Both the position numbers and the translations under genes were made by a program. Positions 1 through 9,457 of a stretch of 64,000 bases of DNA are shown in pieces (position 1 is the first letter of the stretch; each line of letters begins with the position of its first letter). This DNA is from JASGTU01 sp963821815. GTDB lineage: Bacteria; Chloroflexota; Anaerolineae; Caldilineales; Caldilineaceae. The notes under the pieces are model-generated. The model did no database searches. It was not told the origin of the DNA and saw nothing but the letters and a program-made list of their open reading frames with translations. The stretch is taken from NCBI GenBank assembly GCA_963821815.1, contig CAWGFG010000006.1, positions 434,001-498,000 of the forward strand, read 5' to 3'.

Positions 1-280
1 CGCTATCGAAGAACTCACCTTCGAAATAACCCAGCACCGCCGCGGTGACAGCAGCCAATAACCCGAAACCAGTTAGCGGGTGGAGGTAAGGGCCAAGACG
101 CCTGCGTACGAAAGGCTCGCCGCGACTGAGTATCTGCAATTCGAACGCAACAGACGCTATGAGTCCTGCGATGAACCCGCCGCCGGCGTTATTGTGACCG
201 CGCAGGAAGAGAAACATCGCAATGATTAGTAGAATCGGAGTCAAGATTCTATCGAGTAGGCGTAAATAGAGTTCTGGCAT
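1..280 (-). CDS. mnhB: Mrp-type Na+/H+ antiporter subunit B (MnhB-like), C-terminus outside window
   Basis: Partial gene whose 3' part lies beyond the left edge. Translation from the ATG at 280 gives MPELYLRLLDRILTPILL, then a membrane segment, the loop RGHNNAGGGFIAGLI, and further hydrophobic stretches. The H-N-x-x-G-G-G-F-x-x-G signature directly after the first helix is the hallmark of the MnhB/MrpB family. This family forms part of the multisubunit cation/proton antiporter that exports Na+ in exchange for H+ across the cytoplasmic membrane. An upstream ATG at 300 is followed by a stop after four codons and cannot be the start. The gene begins 20 nt after the subunit A stop, so the two are co-transcribed; the remaining small subunits should follow to the left. 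Confidence 0.85.
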   Translation of the reverse strand, partial: MPELYLRLLDRILTPILLIIAMFLFLRGHNNAGGGFIAGLIASVAFELQILSRGEPFVRRRLGPYLHPLTGFGLLAAVTAAVLGYFEGEFFDS

Positions 281-300
281 ATCGACTACGGCTTCTCCAT

Positions 301-2679
301 TTAGTCCTGTTCAGCCGAAACTTCTGTATGAGCTTTCTGTTCTCGGCGCTGCATGAATGCCGAACGCAACAGTGCATAGCCGCCGACGCCTGCAATCGCA
401 AGCACGGATATCTCGCCCATGGTGTCAAAGCCACGGAAGTCAACCAGAATTACGTTGACGATATTTGCGCCATGTGCCAGCGGCACAGAATTCAGCTCGA
501 AATACGCAGCGATGCTTGGCTGGAATGACTCACCGATGCTGTACAGCACCATGGCTGAACCAAGCACGCCAACAAGTAGTGCGAGAACAGTGTTGCGGAT
601 GCGAACCCTGTTTGTAAGCGGCGGCAAGTCCTGCGGCGGGATGCGGTAGAAGACAAGGATAAGCAGCACGACGGTTAGGATGTCGACCAGAAGCTGAGTA
701 AGCGCCAAGTCCGGTGCGCCGAAGAACACGAAGAATAGCGTGACAGTGATGCCAACGACGCCGATAGTGATGATAGCTGTAAGGCGTGTTTTAACTCGAA
801 CGACAAGCACGGCAGCTATGGCTGCCAGCGCAGACAAAATGAACTCCGTAACGCTAACCCTATTTCCCCAGTTTATGGGCAGATCGGTAGCCCAGTCTGT
901 CTCGGCGATAACGAAGCCCAATACCACGATAGCGCTGCCCATGACGATGCTAGCCTGGCTGGCAAGCGTACCGCCTTGGACAAATTTGGTGACGACGCGG
1001 GCTAGTGCATAAAGCCATGACCGCACCTTGTCGAACCAGAATACACTGGTGAAATTGTCCGGCGTAGCGCCCAGCCAGACACGAATCCTGCGGCGGACGG
1101 CGAAGAGTCCGTAACCGACTGCGATGGCTGCGACGCTGATCATCAGGACAGGCGTGAAGCCGTGCCAAAGGGCGACATGCGAATGGAACCCTTCGCCGTA
1201 CATCGCAGAAGCCGCCGGAGCGAAGAGCATCTCGTTGAACCAGGGCAGGGCAAGAAAGGCGAAAGTGCCGATCGCAACCAGAAACGCTGGACCAAACAGG
1301 AATGAGATGCTTGGTGAATGGTGCACATGGGCAGGGTCTTCCGACTCAGTTTTCGGACGCAGGAAGATCTCCCAGATGAGTGTGAATGCAGCGGCGACAA
1401 AGAAGGCGCCTGTGATGGCGGCTGCCAGAATCAACAGTACGCCGAAGAAACCGCCACCAATCTCCGTAAACTCATAGAGTGAATCGATCAGCGTTTCCTT
1501 GGCCAGGAAACCAAGCAGCGGAGGGATGCCCGCCATCGAAAGTCCTGCCAGAATTGCCGTAACACCCAGCGCGGGAATGGACTTGAAGAGCCCGCTCAAA
1601 CGGCGCAAATCGCGTGTGCCCGTAGCATGGTCGACGATGCCGGCGACGAGGAACAAAGGCCCCTTATAGAGTGCATGGGCTACGACGCCGACGGCGACGG
1701 CAGTGAGTGCAGATTCACTACTGAACGCCAGCAGAAACACTAAGATGCCAAGTTGACTGACCGTTGCGTACGCCAGCAGCGCCTTCATGTCAAAATAGCG
1801 TAGCGCGCTTATGGCGCCAAGCAGCATGGTGATGCCGCCTATGATGAGCAAGATCCAGAACCACATGGGGTTCTGGCTAAGCGCAGGGTGCATGCGAGCC
1901 AGCAAGAAGACGCCAGCCTTGACCATCGTGGCAGAATGCAGATACGCGCTCGCAGGCGTTGGCGCCGACATGGCGCCCGGCAACCAGAACTGGAACGGAA
2001 ATTGAGCTGACTTAGTGAATGCGCCCAGAAGGATAAGCACCAGCGCAACGTTCGCGAACTGGCTGGTTGCGATACCTTCCGTTTTAATGACCTCGCTGAT
2101 CGTGAACGTACCTGCGTTGAGGCCGAGAATCACCATGCCAAACAGCATAGCTAGACCGCCAGCCGCTGTAACAATAAAGGCCCGATAGCCGCCTGCCTGT
2201 GCTCTTGGATCCTCGTGGTTGAAGGCAATCAGCAGATAGCTAGTAATGCTCGTGCCTTCCCAGAAGACGAAGAGCAGTAGCATATTGTCGGACCAGACAA
2301 TGCCCAACATGCTGGCCATAAACAGGAAGAGCAGGGCATAAAAAAGACCTTGCCGCGGATCATTCTCCAAATATGAGCTTGTGTAAAGGGCTACCACACT
2401 GCCGATTACGGTGATGACTAGGCCAAAGAGCAGGCCGAGACCGTCCAGCCGAAATGTGAGTTGCAGGCCGAGTTGCGGCACCCAGTTGATCTCTTCGACT
2501 ATGTAGTGGCCTTCGCTGATGGACGCCGCATTTGCCAGCAGATAACCTGCTATGATCGCCGGCGGTATCGCAGCTATCCATCCGAAATATCGGAAGCGAT
2601 GCGGATGTATTGCCCAAATAATGGGACTTATCGCTATCAGCCCGAGAATACTCAGAAAGAGAAAGGACGAGAAGTGCAT
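301..2679 (-). CDS. mnhA: Mrp-type Na+/H+ antiporter subunit A (MnhA-like)
   Basis: Large polytopic membrane protein of about 792 residues, the normal size for MrpA. The N-terminal two thirds resembles complex I NuoL/ND5: the stretch around FWEGTSITSYLLIAFNHED carries the conserved glutamate of the proton channel, and HSATMVKAGVFLLAR carries the channel lysine region. The last third is the MrpA-specific extension, with a hydrophobic block ending in FFGAPDLALTQLLVDIL (the DUF4040/MbhD-like part). It couples Na+ export to proton uptake. I prefer the ATG at 2679 (MHFSSFLFLSIL), which opens directly into a membrane helix; a TTG at 2724 would add 15 hydrophilic residues. Neither start has a strong Shine-Dalgarno sequence. 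It is followed 20 nt later by mnhB. Confidence 0.9.
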   Translation of the reverse strand: MHFSSFLFLSILGLIAISPIIWAIHPHRFRYFGWIAAIPPAIIAGYLLANAASISEGHYIVEEINWVPQLGLQLTFRLDGLGLLFGLVITVIGSVVALYTSSYLENDPRQGLFYALLFLFMASMLGIVWSDNMLLLFVFWEGTSITSYLLIAFNHEDPRAQAGGYRAFIVTAAGGLAMLFGMVILGLNAGTFTISEVIKTEGIATSQFANVALVLILLGAFTKSAQFPFQFWLPGAMSAPTPASAYLHSATMVKAGVFLLARMHPALSQNPMWFWILLIIGGITMLLGAISALRYFDMKALLAYATVSQLGILVFLLAFSSESALTAVAVGVVAHALYKGPLFLVAGIVDHATGTRDLRRLSGLFKSIPALGVTAILAGLSMAGIPPLLGFLAKETLIDSLYEFTEIGGGFFGVLLILAAAITGAFFVAAAFTLIWEIFLRPKTESEDPAHVHHSPSISFLFGPAFLVAIGTFAFLALPWFNEMLFAPAASAMYGEGFHSHVALWHGFTPVLMISVAAIAVGYGLFAVRRRIRVWLGATPDNFTSVFWFDKVRSWLYALARVVTKFVQGGTLASQASIVMGSAIVVLGFVIAETDWATDLPINWGNRVSVTEFILSALAAIAAVLVVRVKTRLTAIITIGVVGITVTLFFVFFGAPDLALTQLLVDILTVVLLILVFYRIPPQDLPPLTNRVRIRNTVLALLVGVLGSAMVLYSIGESFQPSIAAYFELNSVPLAHGANIVNVILVDFRGFDTMGEISVLAIAGVGGYALLRSAFMQRREQKAHTEVSAEQD

Positions 2680-3184
2680 CGAAGTATGAATCAACCCAAC
2701 TGCTATTCGGTCGCCCTTGACCAATGAGGATAGGAAACTGCTGTAGCGCTAGCAACTGTGCGACAGCATGGCGTCGTTCTAGCTGTCGGGGCCAGTCGTG
2801 CGCCAATAGGTTGCAGAATACATCAGCAGTTCGGATATGGCAATAATTGCGCTGAGGAATATTTTGTCAGTTCCGTTATCTTTCGGCAACAGCAGTTCTT
2901 CTGGTTAAGAGATGTGATTGCGTTCGAATCAATCGAGTGAGTCTGGATGTATGAAGGCTTGCAATCATCACTGCGACACCTGAACTACAATGGTGCTGAT
3001 TTGCTGCAGCTATGGGCTGGATATGCAGTGGTATAGCGACAACGTGACGAGGGATCAATCGTCGCACGCATGTTCGCACAGTACCGAAATCCGTGGTATA
3101 CTAAGCGTGGTAATCTAGTCATTCATAGTGTATACTCTCTTCACAGTAGCGCACATTCTTACTCGATTGTGGGGGGCAGGGATC
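2680..3184. other. Divergent intergenic region between mnhA and the microprotein gene
   Basis: About 500 bases with no convincing gene; the short open frames here have no recognisable composition. A weak minus-strand promoter candidate for mnhA reads CTGACA (2865-2870) and AATTAT (2843-2848) with a 16-nt spacer. A better plus-strand promoter lies at 3073-3102. No RNA gene or repeat was seen. Confidence 0.4.
3073..3102 (+). promoter_or_regulatory. Extended -10 promoter for the microprotein gene
   Basis: An extended -10 element TGGTATACT ends at 3102 (TG at 3094-3095, TATACT at 3097-3102). A TTCGCA -35-like hexamer sits at 3073-3078, 18 nt upstream. A second TATACT at 3131-3136 could be an alternative start point. 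The predicted leader to the ATG at 3185 is about 75 nt. Confidence 0.45.
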
Positions 3185-3385
3185 ATGGCGAGAGCAAAAC
3201 GACGCAAAGCACGCAAAGTACCAAAGAACTTACGCTTGATCAATAAGAACGGTTCGAAACGCCGCAACCGCAAAATAAGTCGGCGTAACCAGTACGGAGC
3301 TATCTTCTTTGCCGTATTAGCCGTGACCGTTGCCAGTATGGTCGGGTTCTTCGGCATTGTGGCATCGGTGCTTGCGGGCAGCTAA
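3185..3385 (+). CDS. Basic tail-anchored microprotein, 66 aa
   Basis: Short protein of unknown function. Residues 1-36 are extremely basic (17 Lys/Arg, starting MARAKRRKARK). Residues 38-62 form one hydrophobic helix (AIFFAVLAVTVASMVGFFGIV), and only a few residues follow. The layout is that of a tail-anchored membrane protein with a cytoplasmic cationic domain, superficially like Sec61-beta/SecG or a nucleic-acid tether; no family is recognised. The start is set by GGGGGGCAGG just upstream of the ATG at 3185. An in-frame start at 3128 would add 19 unrelated residues and lacks a ribosome site. It is monocistronic, with an extended -10 promoter upstream and a strong terminator downstream, which argues that it is really expressed. 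Confidence 0.7.
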   Translation: MARAKRRKARKVPKNLRLINKNGSKRRNRKISRRNQYGAIFFAVLAVTVASMVGFFGIVASVLAGS

Positions 3386-3448
3386 CGACACCAACAACGC
3401 AGCTTATATTGCTGAACTGAACAATGAACCATTGATATAATTTGTCCC

Positions 3449-3484
3449 GAAGGCGCGTCAATAACTGGACGCGTCTTCTTTATT
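3449..3484 (+). terminator. Rho-independent terminator after the microprotein gene
   Basis: Stem GAAGGCGCGTC (3449-3459) pairs with GACGCGTCTTC (3468-3478), 11 bp with one G-U pair and an 8-nt loop, and is followed by TTTATT. Confidence 0.8.
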
Positions 3485-3594
3485 CATCCATCAGAGAACA
3501 GTCACACAGAAAACAAACCTATGTCAACTAAGCAGATATGCTGCAAGTTGATCGCTGGGTTAATCGCATCGAACACAATGAAAAGGGTACGAAA

Positions 3595-4491
3595 ATGTCG
3601 CTAGTGGGCGGAATTGAGGCAGGCGGTACGAAGTTTGTCTGTGCTGTTGGCACCGGTCCTGATGATGTACGTGCGGAGATCCGCTATCCCACTGAGACGC
3701 CTGAGATCGCCATTGGCAAGGCCATCGAGTTCTTTCGAGAAAACTCGCATGAAGAGCCGTTGGAAGCTATAGGGATTGCTTCCTTCGGACCGGTGGATCC
3801 AGATCCCAGATCGCCTACCTGGGGCTATGTGACCACGACGCCAAAGACAGGCTGGGCGCACACTAATTTTGCCGGCAAGCTGCGCGATGCGTTTAGGGTG
3901 CCTGTGGGATTCGACAGCGACGTGAACGGTGCGGCACTGGGGGAGCATCGATGGGGTGCGGCGCAGGGGCTAGATACGTTCGTCTACCTGACTATTGGTA
4001 CGGGCTTAGGCGGAGGCGGAATGGTCAACGGCGGCCTAATCCACGGCCTCGTTCACTCCGAAATGGGGCACATGTCCATTCCGCATAATCGGGTAGTGGA
4101 CCCATACGAAGGATGGTGCCCCTATCACGGTGACTGCTGGGAAGGTTTAGCCAACGGTCCTGCTATCGAAGCCCGTTGGAACACGCGAGCCGAGAGTTTG
4201 CCGCCCGATCATCCAGCATGGGAGCTGGAAGCGCACTATCTTGCGCTTGGCTTGCGTTCGATCATCTGCGTAGTGTCGCCTCAGCGTATCATCATGGGCG
4301 GCGGAGTTATGCATCAGAAGCATCTTTTCCCCATGATTCGGCGGAAGGTGCAGGAGACGCTCAATGGCTATATCCAGTCGCCGATGATTCTAGAGAACAT
4401 CAACGACTACATCGTGCCGCCGGCGCTAGGCGACTACGCCGGTGTTGCCGGAGCTATCGCGCTGGGGCAAGTGGCGCTGGAAAATGCATAG
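3595..4491 (+). CDS. ROK-family fructokinase
   Basis: ATP-dependent sugar kinase of 298 residues, most similar in my judgement to the Bacillus ROK fructokinases (GmuE/YdhR type), which phosphorylate fructose to fructose 6-phosphate. Visible signatures are the N-terminal phosphate loop GGIEAGGTKFVCAVG, the catalytic region FDSDVNGAALGEHRWG, the ROK glycine motif TIGTGLGGGGMVNGG, and the zinc-binding H...CPYHGDCWEG segment near residues 170-200 that marks this subgroup. The start at 3595 has AAAAGGG 8 nt upstream; an earlier ATG at 3538 would add 19 residues not seen in the family. galT follows 41 nt downstream on the same strand, so the pair may form a small sugar-phosphate operon. Confidence 0.88.
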   Translation: MSLVGGIEAGGTKFVCAVGTGPDDVRAEIRYPTETPEIAIGKAIEFFRENSHEEPLEAIGIASFGPVDPDPRSPTWGYVTTTPKTGWAHTNFAGKLRDAFRVPVGFDSDVNGAALGEHRWGAAQGLDTFVYLTIGTGLGGGGMVNGGLIHGLVHSEMGHMSIPHNRVVDPYEGWCPYHGDCWEGLANGPAIEARWNTRAESLPPDHPAWELEAHYLALGLRSIICVVSPQRIIMGGGVMHQKHLFPMIRRKVQETLNGYIQSPMILENINDYIVPPALGDYAGVAGAIALGQVALENA

Positions 4492-4532
4492 CTGGTTACC
4501 CGTAGCCAACCACCGTCGGGAGATGACAATCC

Positions 4533-5579
4533 ATGGAATTCAATGCTTCCGAGCATCCGCATCGTCGCTATAATCCGCTGAGCGGACAGTGGGTGCTGGT
4601 TTCTCCGCATCGCACCAAGCGACCGTGGCAGGGTCAGGTCGAAAAGACCCCGCCTGACGATCGCCCAAGCTATGATCCAACCTGCTATCTATGTCCCAGC
4701 AATCCACGCGCCGGCGGCGCCGTGAATCCCGACTATACAGAGACCTATGTCTTTCCGAATGACTTTGCTGCGTTGCTGGAAGGAAGCCCGGTAGGCGATG
4801 TGAGCACGCATCCGCTATTGCGTGCAGAGGGTGAGACGGGCGTTTGCCGCGTCATCTGTTTCAGCCCGCGCCATGACCTGACATTGCCGCAGATGGAGCG
4901 GTCACACATCCGTCGCGTGGTCGACGTGTGGGCCGAACAGGTAGAGGAGCTCGGCGCGAGGTCAGATATCAATTACGTACAGTTGTTCGAGAACAAAGGC
5001 GCAGTGATGGGCTGTTCGAATCCCCATCCGCACGGGCAATTGTGGGCGAATTATACGCTGCCACAGGAAGTTGCCTGGGAGGATGTGCAGCAACGTGCCT
5101 ATTACGAAGCGCATGGTTCTCCGCTGTTGGTCGACTACCTGGCGGTGGAACTGGAGCGGCGTGAGCGCATCGTGGTGGAGAATGAGGGGTGGGTGGCGCT
5201 AGTCCCTTACTGGGCTGTCTGGCCCTTCGAAACGATGCTGTTGCCAAAGCAGCCCGTTTCAAACATGCCGGCATTGAGTGACGAACAGCGGGATGCGCTT
5301 GCTGATGTCATGAAGCGGTTATTGATCCGCTACGACAATCTTTTCAAGACCAGCTTCCCCTACTCTATGGGCTGGCACGGGCAACCCACCGACGGTCTGC
5401 ATCATAAGGAATGGGTTCTTCACGCACATTATTATCCGCCGCTTCTTCGCTCGGCGACTGTCAAGAAGTTTATGGTCGGCTATGAAATGCTGGCGAACCC
5501 GCAACGGGACATCACCGCGGAACAAGCTGCGGCGCGCCTGCGTGAAGTAAGTGAGGTGCACTACCTAGACGTGGAGTAG
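4533..5579 (+). CDS. galT: Galactose-1-phosphate uridylyltransferase
   Basis: Leloir-pathway enzyme that swaps UMP between UDP-glucose and galactose 1-phosphate; 348 residues, the usual family length. Residues 51-54 (CYLC) give the metal-binding cysteine pair. The active-site triad region GCSNPHPHGQLWA contains His165-Pro-His167 (the nucleophile is the second His) followed by Gln169. The C-terminal GWHGQPTDG and HAHYYPPLLRS segments are also typical. The start follows a GGGAG ribosome site. No galK or galE is next to it; the partner upstream is a ROK kinase instead. A small TCGGG-TTCG-CCCGA hairpin (5588-5601) separates it from the convergent gene downstream, but it lacks a T-run. Confidence 0.93.
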   Translation: MEFNASEHPHRRYNPLSGQWVLVSPHRTKRPWQGQVEKTPPDDRPSYDPTCYLCPSNPRAGGAVNPDYTETYVFPNDFAALLEGSPVGDVSTHPLLRAEGETGVCRVICFSPRHDLTLPQMERSHIRRVVDVWAEQVEELGARSDINYVQLFENKGAVMGCSNPHPHGQLWANYTLPQEVAWEDVQQRAYYEAHGSPLLVDYLAVELERRERIVVENEGWVALVPYWAVWPFETMLLPKQPVSNMPALSDEQRDALADVMKRLLIRYDNLFKTSFPYSMGWHGQPTDGLHHKEWVLHAHYYPPLLRSATVKKFMVGYEMLANPQRDITAEQAAARLREVSEVHYLDVE

Positions 5580-5604
5580 TTTTGCCGTCGGGTTCGCCCG
5601 AGCT

Positions 5605-6735
5605 TCAGTCGACCTGCACAAACTCTCGATCGATAACCTGGTAGATCCATATCTGGGGGTCTTCCACATCACCACGGTCATTAAAGTTCATACGGCCCAA
5701 TAACGTATCAACAGCGCTGCCGTGTAACGCATTGGCAATCTTGTCGCTATCCAACGAACCGGCTTTGGTCAAGCCTTGTGCCAGCGCCTGCATAGCGACA
5801 TATCCGTTCACCGAATAGGTATCGGGGTTCCGGTATTCCACCGCTTGATACGCCTCAAACCACCTGTCGTCTGCAACATTTCTGGGGCTGGGGGCGAAGG
5901 CGCTCACGTACATGCCTTCTGCTGTGCCGGCTGCCTCGTCGATGGTTGCCGCCAGGAACGCGCCGTCACTGGCTAGCATGGGCGCGTCCACGCCGGCTTC
6001 CACGAGTGCAGCTCGCAAGTAGGGCGCCTCAATTTCGTAGCCGGCGTAGAAAATGGCGTCCGGCGCAGCAGCGATGACCGCCTGTACTTCGTCGGCGTAA
6101 AGCGCCTGGCCCTCTTCCACTTCAATTTCGGCGACCGTGCTGGCGCCAAGTGCGTCTAAATTTCGGATGAGCGACTGGGCAAGTCCGCGCCCGTACTCCG
6201 TATTGTTCAAGAGTACCGCCACATTACTGGCGCCCAGGGTATTTACAAGAAATCCGGCGTCCACCTTCGCTTGGACGGCGTCGTTTGCGTTGATACGAAA
6301 GAAATTCGTATAGTCGCGTTCTGTCAGCGACTGCTCGGAAGCCGTTGGCGTGATCACGACCAGGTCCATATTTTGATAGAGGTCCATGGCTGCCAGCGTT
6401 TGACCGCTGTTGAGATGGCCGATGACGCCAAGTACCTTTTCTCCATTGGCAATGGCCTCTTCGATGGTCGCCACATTGGCGACAGCGACATCGTTGTCCG
6501 ACTCGTCGTCCAGAGGAACAACGGTGATTTTGTAGCCCTCCGCTCCTCCGCTTCGATTGATTTCTTCAGCGGCAAGGCGAACGCCGCCTAGGATGGTTTG
6601 CCCGCCGTTGGCCTGGAAACCGCTCAGCGGCACCGCGACGTAGACCAGCGCTTCATCGTTTGCGGATGGTCCGCCACAGGCGGCTAGTGAGGCGCTGACT
6701 GCCATGACAATGAGCAGCCGAATAATAGTGGTCAT
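5605..6735 (-). CDS. Branched-chain amino-acid-type periplasmic binding lipoprotein
   Basis: Lipoprotein of 376 residues with a type I periplasmic-binding fold (Peripla_BP_6, LivJ-like). A signal peptide ends in the lipobox SLAAC followed by GGPS. The mature part begins VYVAVPLSGFQANGGQTILGG and continues with VIGHLNSGQTLAAMDLYQ and ITPTASEQSLT, all characteristic of leucine/amide-binding proteins. The ATG at 6735 opens directly into the signal peptide; an earlier in-frame ATG at 6801 would overlap the upstream gene and add a hydrophilic N-terminus. It is the last gene of a minus-strand run beginning with pspA. No LivHMGF permease or ATPase is nearby, so a sensory rather than transport role is plausible. 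Confidence 0.85.
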   Translation of the reverse strand: MTTIIRLLIVMAVSASLAACGGPSANDEALVYVAVPLSGFQANGGQTILGGVRLAAEEINRSGGAEGYKITVVPLDDESDNDVAVANVATIEEAIANGEKVLGVIGHLNSGQTLAAMDLYQNMDLVVITPTASEQSLTERDYTNFFRINANDAVQAKVDAGFLVNTLGASNVAVLLNNTEYGRGLAQSLIRNLDALGASTVAEIEVEEGQALYADEVQAVIAAAPDAIFYAGYEIEAPYLRAALVEAGVDAPMLASDGAFLAATIDEAAGTAEGMYVSAFAPSPRNVADDRWFEAYQAVEYRNPDTYSVNGYVAMQALAQGLTKAGSLDSDKIANALHGSAVDTLLGRMNFNDRGDVEDPQIWIYQVIDREFVQVD

Positions 6736-6772
6736 ATGGTTTCGTATATTACTAGTTCGGATAGACACTGAA

Positions 6773-7588
6773 TCAGCCGTATCCTTGCGTGCTATAGTCA
6801 TAGACGTCGTTAATTCCGCCCACTAGGTCATTGAGGCGCGACACTTGTTCTTGAATATCAGCTTGGAGTCGCTCTGCACGTCCGCTGCCGATACTCTGAG
6901 CATCGATGAGATGCACCTGACTGTACACGGTCGCCAGGGCGGTGAGGCTAGTATCCAACTGAAAAGCGGCTTGTTGCATCTTCTCATGCAGCTCGTTTAG
7001 GGATCCAAGGTGCCGCTCTTTAGCCTCGATGGTCTCAGTTAGCTGCTGCTGGATGTGCGGGTTTTCTTCCAGCTTGCGCTGCGCTTTGAGCCGGGTAATT
7101 TCGTTCGGCAAGCTCGCGTATTCTCGTGCCAATAGCTGATCAGATCGATACGCATCCAAGCGTATTGCCAAGGCGTAGACATTGTTGATCCAGTCAGTGA
7201 TCTGATTGGCCGTGTCCTCCAACCGATCGCGAATCATGCCCGGATCCTGTTGGTGGATCTGCATCTCGATGCGCCGCTGGTACTCTAGCGCTGTCTCTAC
7301 CTTGGAACGAAGCTCGCGGTCGCGAATGGATTGTGTATCGAACTGTTGCTGATAAAGCTGAAGCAAAACCCTAGAATTGGCGTCCGCATCGGTTAGACTT
7401 GAATACACCAAAATCACGAGCGCCACCGCGCCAAGTAGTGGCCATCCGAACCACGGCCACCAGCCAAAGGGCTTCGGCATCAAGAATGTCAATATGATTG
7501 TCAGGCCCAGGATGACAGCCGTCTCCCATCTGAAGATGGCATACTGGATCAACGCCCCCTGCGCTTTCTGCTGCAATTCAGATCTCAT
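6773..7588 (-). CDS. Two-TM coiled-coil protein of unknown function
   Basis: I do not recognise a named family. The 271-residue protein has a short polar N-terminus, two membrane helices at about residues 20-38 and 43-62 separated by a Pro/Trp-rich turn (MPKPFGWWPWFGWP), and then about 200 residues of charged, Gln/Glu/Leu-rich helix predicted to form coiled coils. Both ends are therefore probably cytoplasmic with a membrane hairpin between. The ATG at 7588 is preceded by AGGA at a good distance. It lies between the VWA-binding protein and the amino-acid-binding lipoprotein in the pspA-led run. PspA itself is a coiled-coil membrane stress protein, so a membrane docking partner role is a reasonable but untested guess. 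Confidence 0.7.
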   Translation of the reverse strand: MRSELQQKAQGALIQYAIFRWETAVILGLTIILTFLMPKPFGWWPWFGWPLLGAVALVILVYSSLTDADANSRVLLQLYQQQFDTQSIRDRELRSKVETALEYQRRIEMQIHQQDPGMIRDRLEDTANQITDWINNVYALAIRLDAYRSDQLLAREYASLPNEITRLKAQRKLEENPHIQQQLTETIEAKERHLGSLNELHEKMQQAAFQLDTSLTALATVYSQVHLIDAQSIGSGRAERLQADIQEQVSRLNDLVGGINDVYDYSTQGYG

Positions 7589-7688
7589 GACGATCCTGCC
7601 GATGGTATATGCTCTTCAAACTTGCGACGTTCGACATCCTCCGAGCACCCATATGGCGCACCGGACCCTTTCGCGACAAATGTCGCGT

Positions 7689-9452
7689 CTAGAAATAGGT
7701 TGAGATAATTCGATAAAGTTCTTTGATATCGGTTTCGTCGGCACGCCTGAACTGACCCCTGCCGCTCTGAGCCATCTCTTCCAGTAACTGGCTGTCTGCG
7801 TCATCTCCAAACGCAATGGTAAATACCACAATATCGCTGGAAGGGTCCCCAGCGAGCAAACGGTTGAGCTCACGCATACTATGCTGGCTCTCATTGTCCA
7901 GTCCGTCCGTCATGACCACGATTGCCTTGATTGCATCCATATCGCCGCGCGACCGCAGGTCCACAACGGCTGCGTACACCGCATCGATGAGCGCAGTGCC
8001 GCCGTTGGCGTCCATTGCCTGGATCTCCGACACGATATCGCTTCGCACCGAGTCATCTAGCTCGCGCAGCGGTGTGAAACCTTTAACGGTATCAGCGAAA
8101 TCCACGAGACCCACCGAATCGTTCTTGCCCTGCATCTGCTCGACGAACGCAACAAGTGCTTGCTGCGTATTCTCGATTTTCCGACCCTCCATGCTACCGC
8201 TCGTATCCACGACAAGATAGACATTGGTCGGTCGTTTTGTGTATAGCCAAGCGTCCTGGACAACACTGACTACGGACGGTGTTGGCATTTGCAGCGTAGT
8301 CTGAGGCTCGCGCCAGTCCACCGCATCGTTACTTGCAAATGGACTTCCCTCGCTATCCAATGCGATAGATAAATCGGCAGGGCGGTAGCCGCTCTGCAAC
8401 AAATTCATTTGCGCTTCGTTGCTGCGCAGGTACTCAGCAAATAGCTGATAGGTTTCACGCTGGTTGTCCGTCACAGGGACGTCTTCCGGATGCGAACCCA
8501 GTTCAAGTAGGGCTAGCGGATGATCCGTCCATAGCGAACCTTCACTAGGGTAAATGGCAATCAGCCGATTCTCCGGGTGACGCTTGTTCCAGTCGACGAC
8601 AACGCTCTCCTGACCCACAAATGCGTCCAGGAAGCTTCTGCCTTCATCTTCCAGCCGCTGTACGATCACGTCCTCGGCTTCGCCGTAGAATCGAACTGTC
8701 GATTCCACTGCCTCCACGTAATCAAGTGTCTCCTGTGACGTCGCCTGTTCTTCAGTTAACCCGCGTACGACGCCGGCGCCGGCGTAAAATTCGGCTAGCG
8801 TGGCCAACAAACCGCTCGCCGTATTCGTGCCCGCGTGGTTCCACTTGAAGGTGGCGTCCTGAGTCGCTTTCTGCTGAATATCTTGCCAGCCAACTGGTTG
8901 CTCCGGCCAGCCCAACTCGCGTGCCACTTCTTCCCACACGACGAGAACAATCGGGCTTACCGCATAGCGCGTTTGTCCGCTGCTGCGCAGCTGGCCGATG
9001 GGAATCTCACCAGTTTCGCCATTGGCTGCCTGTTCCGACCATTGTTGTTCAAGCTGATCGATCCACAGACTACTATCGGGGGAGATGGCTTGAAACGAGG
9101 GATGGCGCAACGCTTGCGACACCATAGCATCCGGCGTCATGCTCACCAGCTCGACAGCGGCAACCTGTCCATCACCTGTGGCCATCTTGAGTTGATTAAA
9201 GTTGGCAACCAGTTCAGCCAGGACCGGCTCCATAATAGGCGATACGGCAACCGTCAAGGTTGATTCGTCAATGTCCCAGAAGGGAACGTTGGTCTCTGAC
9301 GTCGCAGATTTGTTGTTGAAGAATCGGCCGACACTCATACCCATTGTCACAACGGACGAAAAACAAATGAAACCAGCCGCCATGACAGCTACGATGGCGA
9401 TGATGGCCTTCCCGTTTCCCGACCTGCGATTTGAACGCGATCTGGTACCCAT
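7689..9452 (-). CDS. Solute-binding domain fused to von Willebrand factor A domain
   Basis: A 587-residue protein. Residues 13-34 form an uncleaved-looking signal anchor. Residues 60-390 resemble extracellular solute-binding proteins of the SBP_bac_11 type. Residues 408-587 form a VWA domain. The MIDAS metal site is complete: DTSGS at 416-420, the threonine of GGTALIDA near 486, and the aspartate of MTDGLDN near 515. VWA domains with intact MIDAS bind protein ligands through a divalent cation, so this is likely a membrane-tethered surface protein that binds a small ligand and a partner protein. The ATG at 9452 begins 5 nt after the upstream stop, which indicates tight co-translation; a longer frame overlapping the upstream gene is rejected. 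Confidence 0.88.
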   Translation of the reverse strand: MGTRSRSNRRSGNGKAIIAIVAVMAAGFICFSSVVTMGMSVGRFFNNKSATSETNVPFWDIDESTLTVAVSPIMEPVLAELVANFNQLKMATGDGQVAAVELVSMTPDAMVSQALRHPSFQAISPDSSLWIDQLEQQWSEQAANGETGEIPIGQLRSSGQTRYAVSPIVLVVWEEVARELGWPEQPVGWQDIQQKATQDATFKWNHAGTNTASGLLATLAEFYAGAGVVRGLTEEQATSQETLDYVEAVESTVRFYGEAEDVIVQRLEDEGRSFLDAFVGQESVVVDWNKRHPENRLIAIYPSEGSLWTDHPLALLELGSHPEDVPVTDNQRETYQLFAEYLRSNEAQMNLLQSGYRPADLSIALDSEGSPFASNDAVDWREPQTTLQMPTPSVVSVVQDAWLYTKRPTNVYLVVDTSGSMEGRKIENTQQALVAFVEQMQGKNDSVGLVDFADTVKGFTPLRELDDSVRSDIVSEIQAMDANGGTALIDAVYAAVVDLRSRGDMDAIKAIVVMTDGLDNESQHSMRELNRLLAGDPSSDIVVFTIAFGDDADSQLLEEMAQSGRGQFRRADETDIKELYRIISTYF

Positions 9453-9457
9453 ATCGG

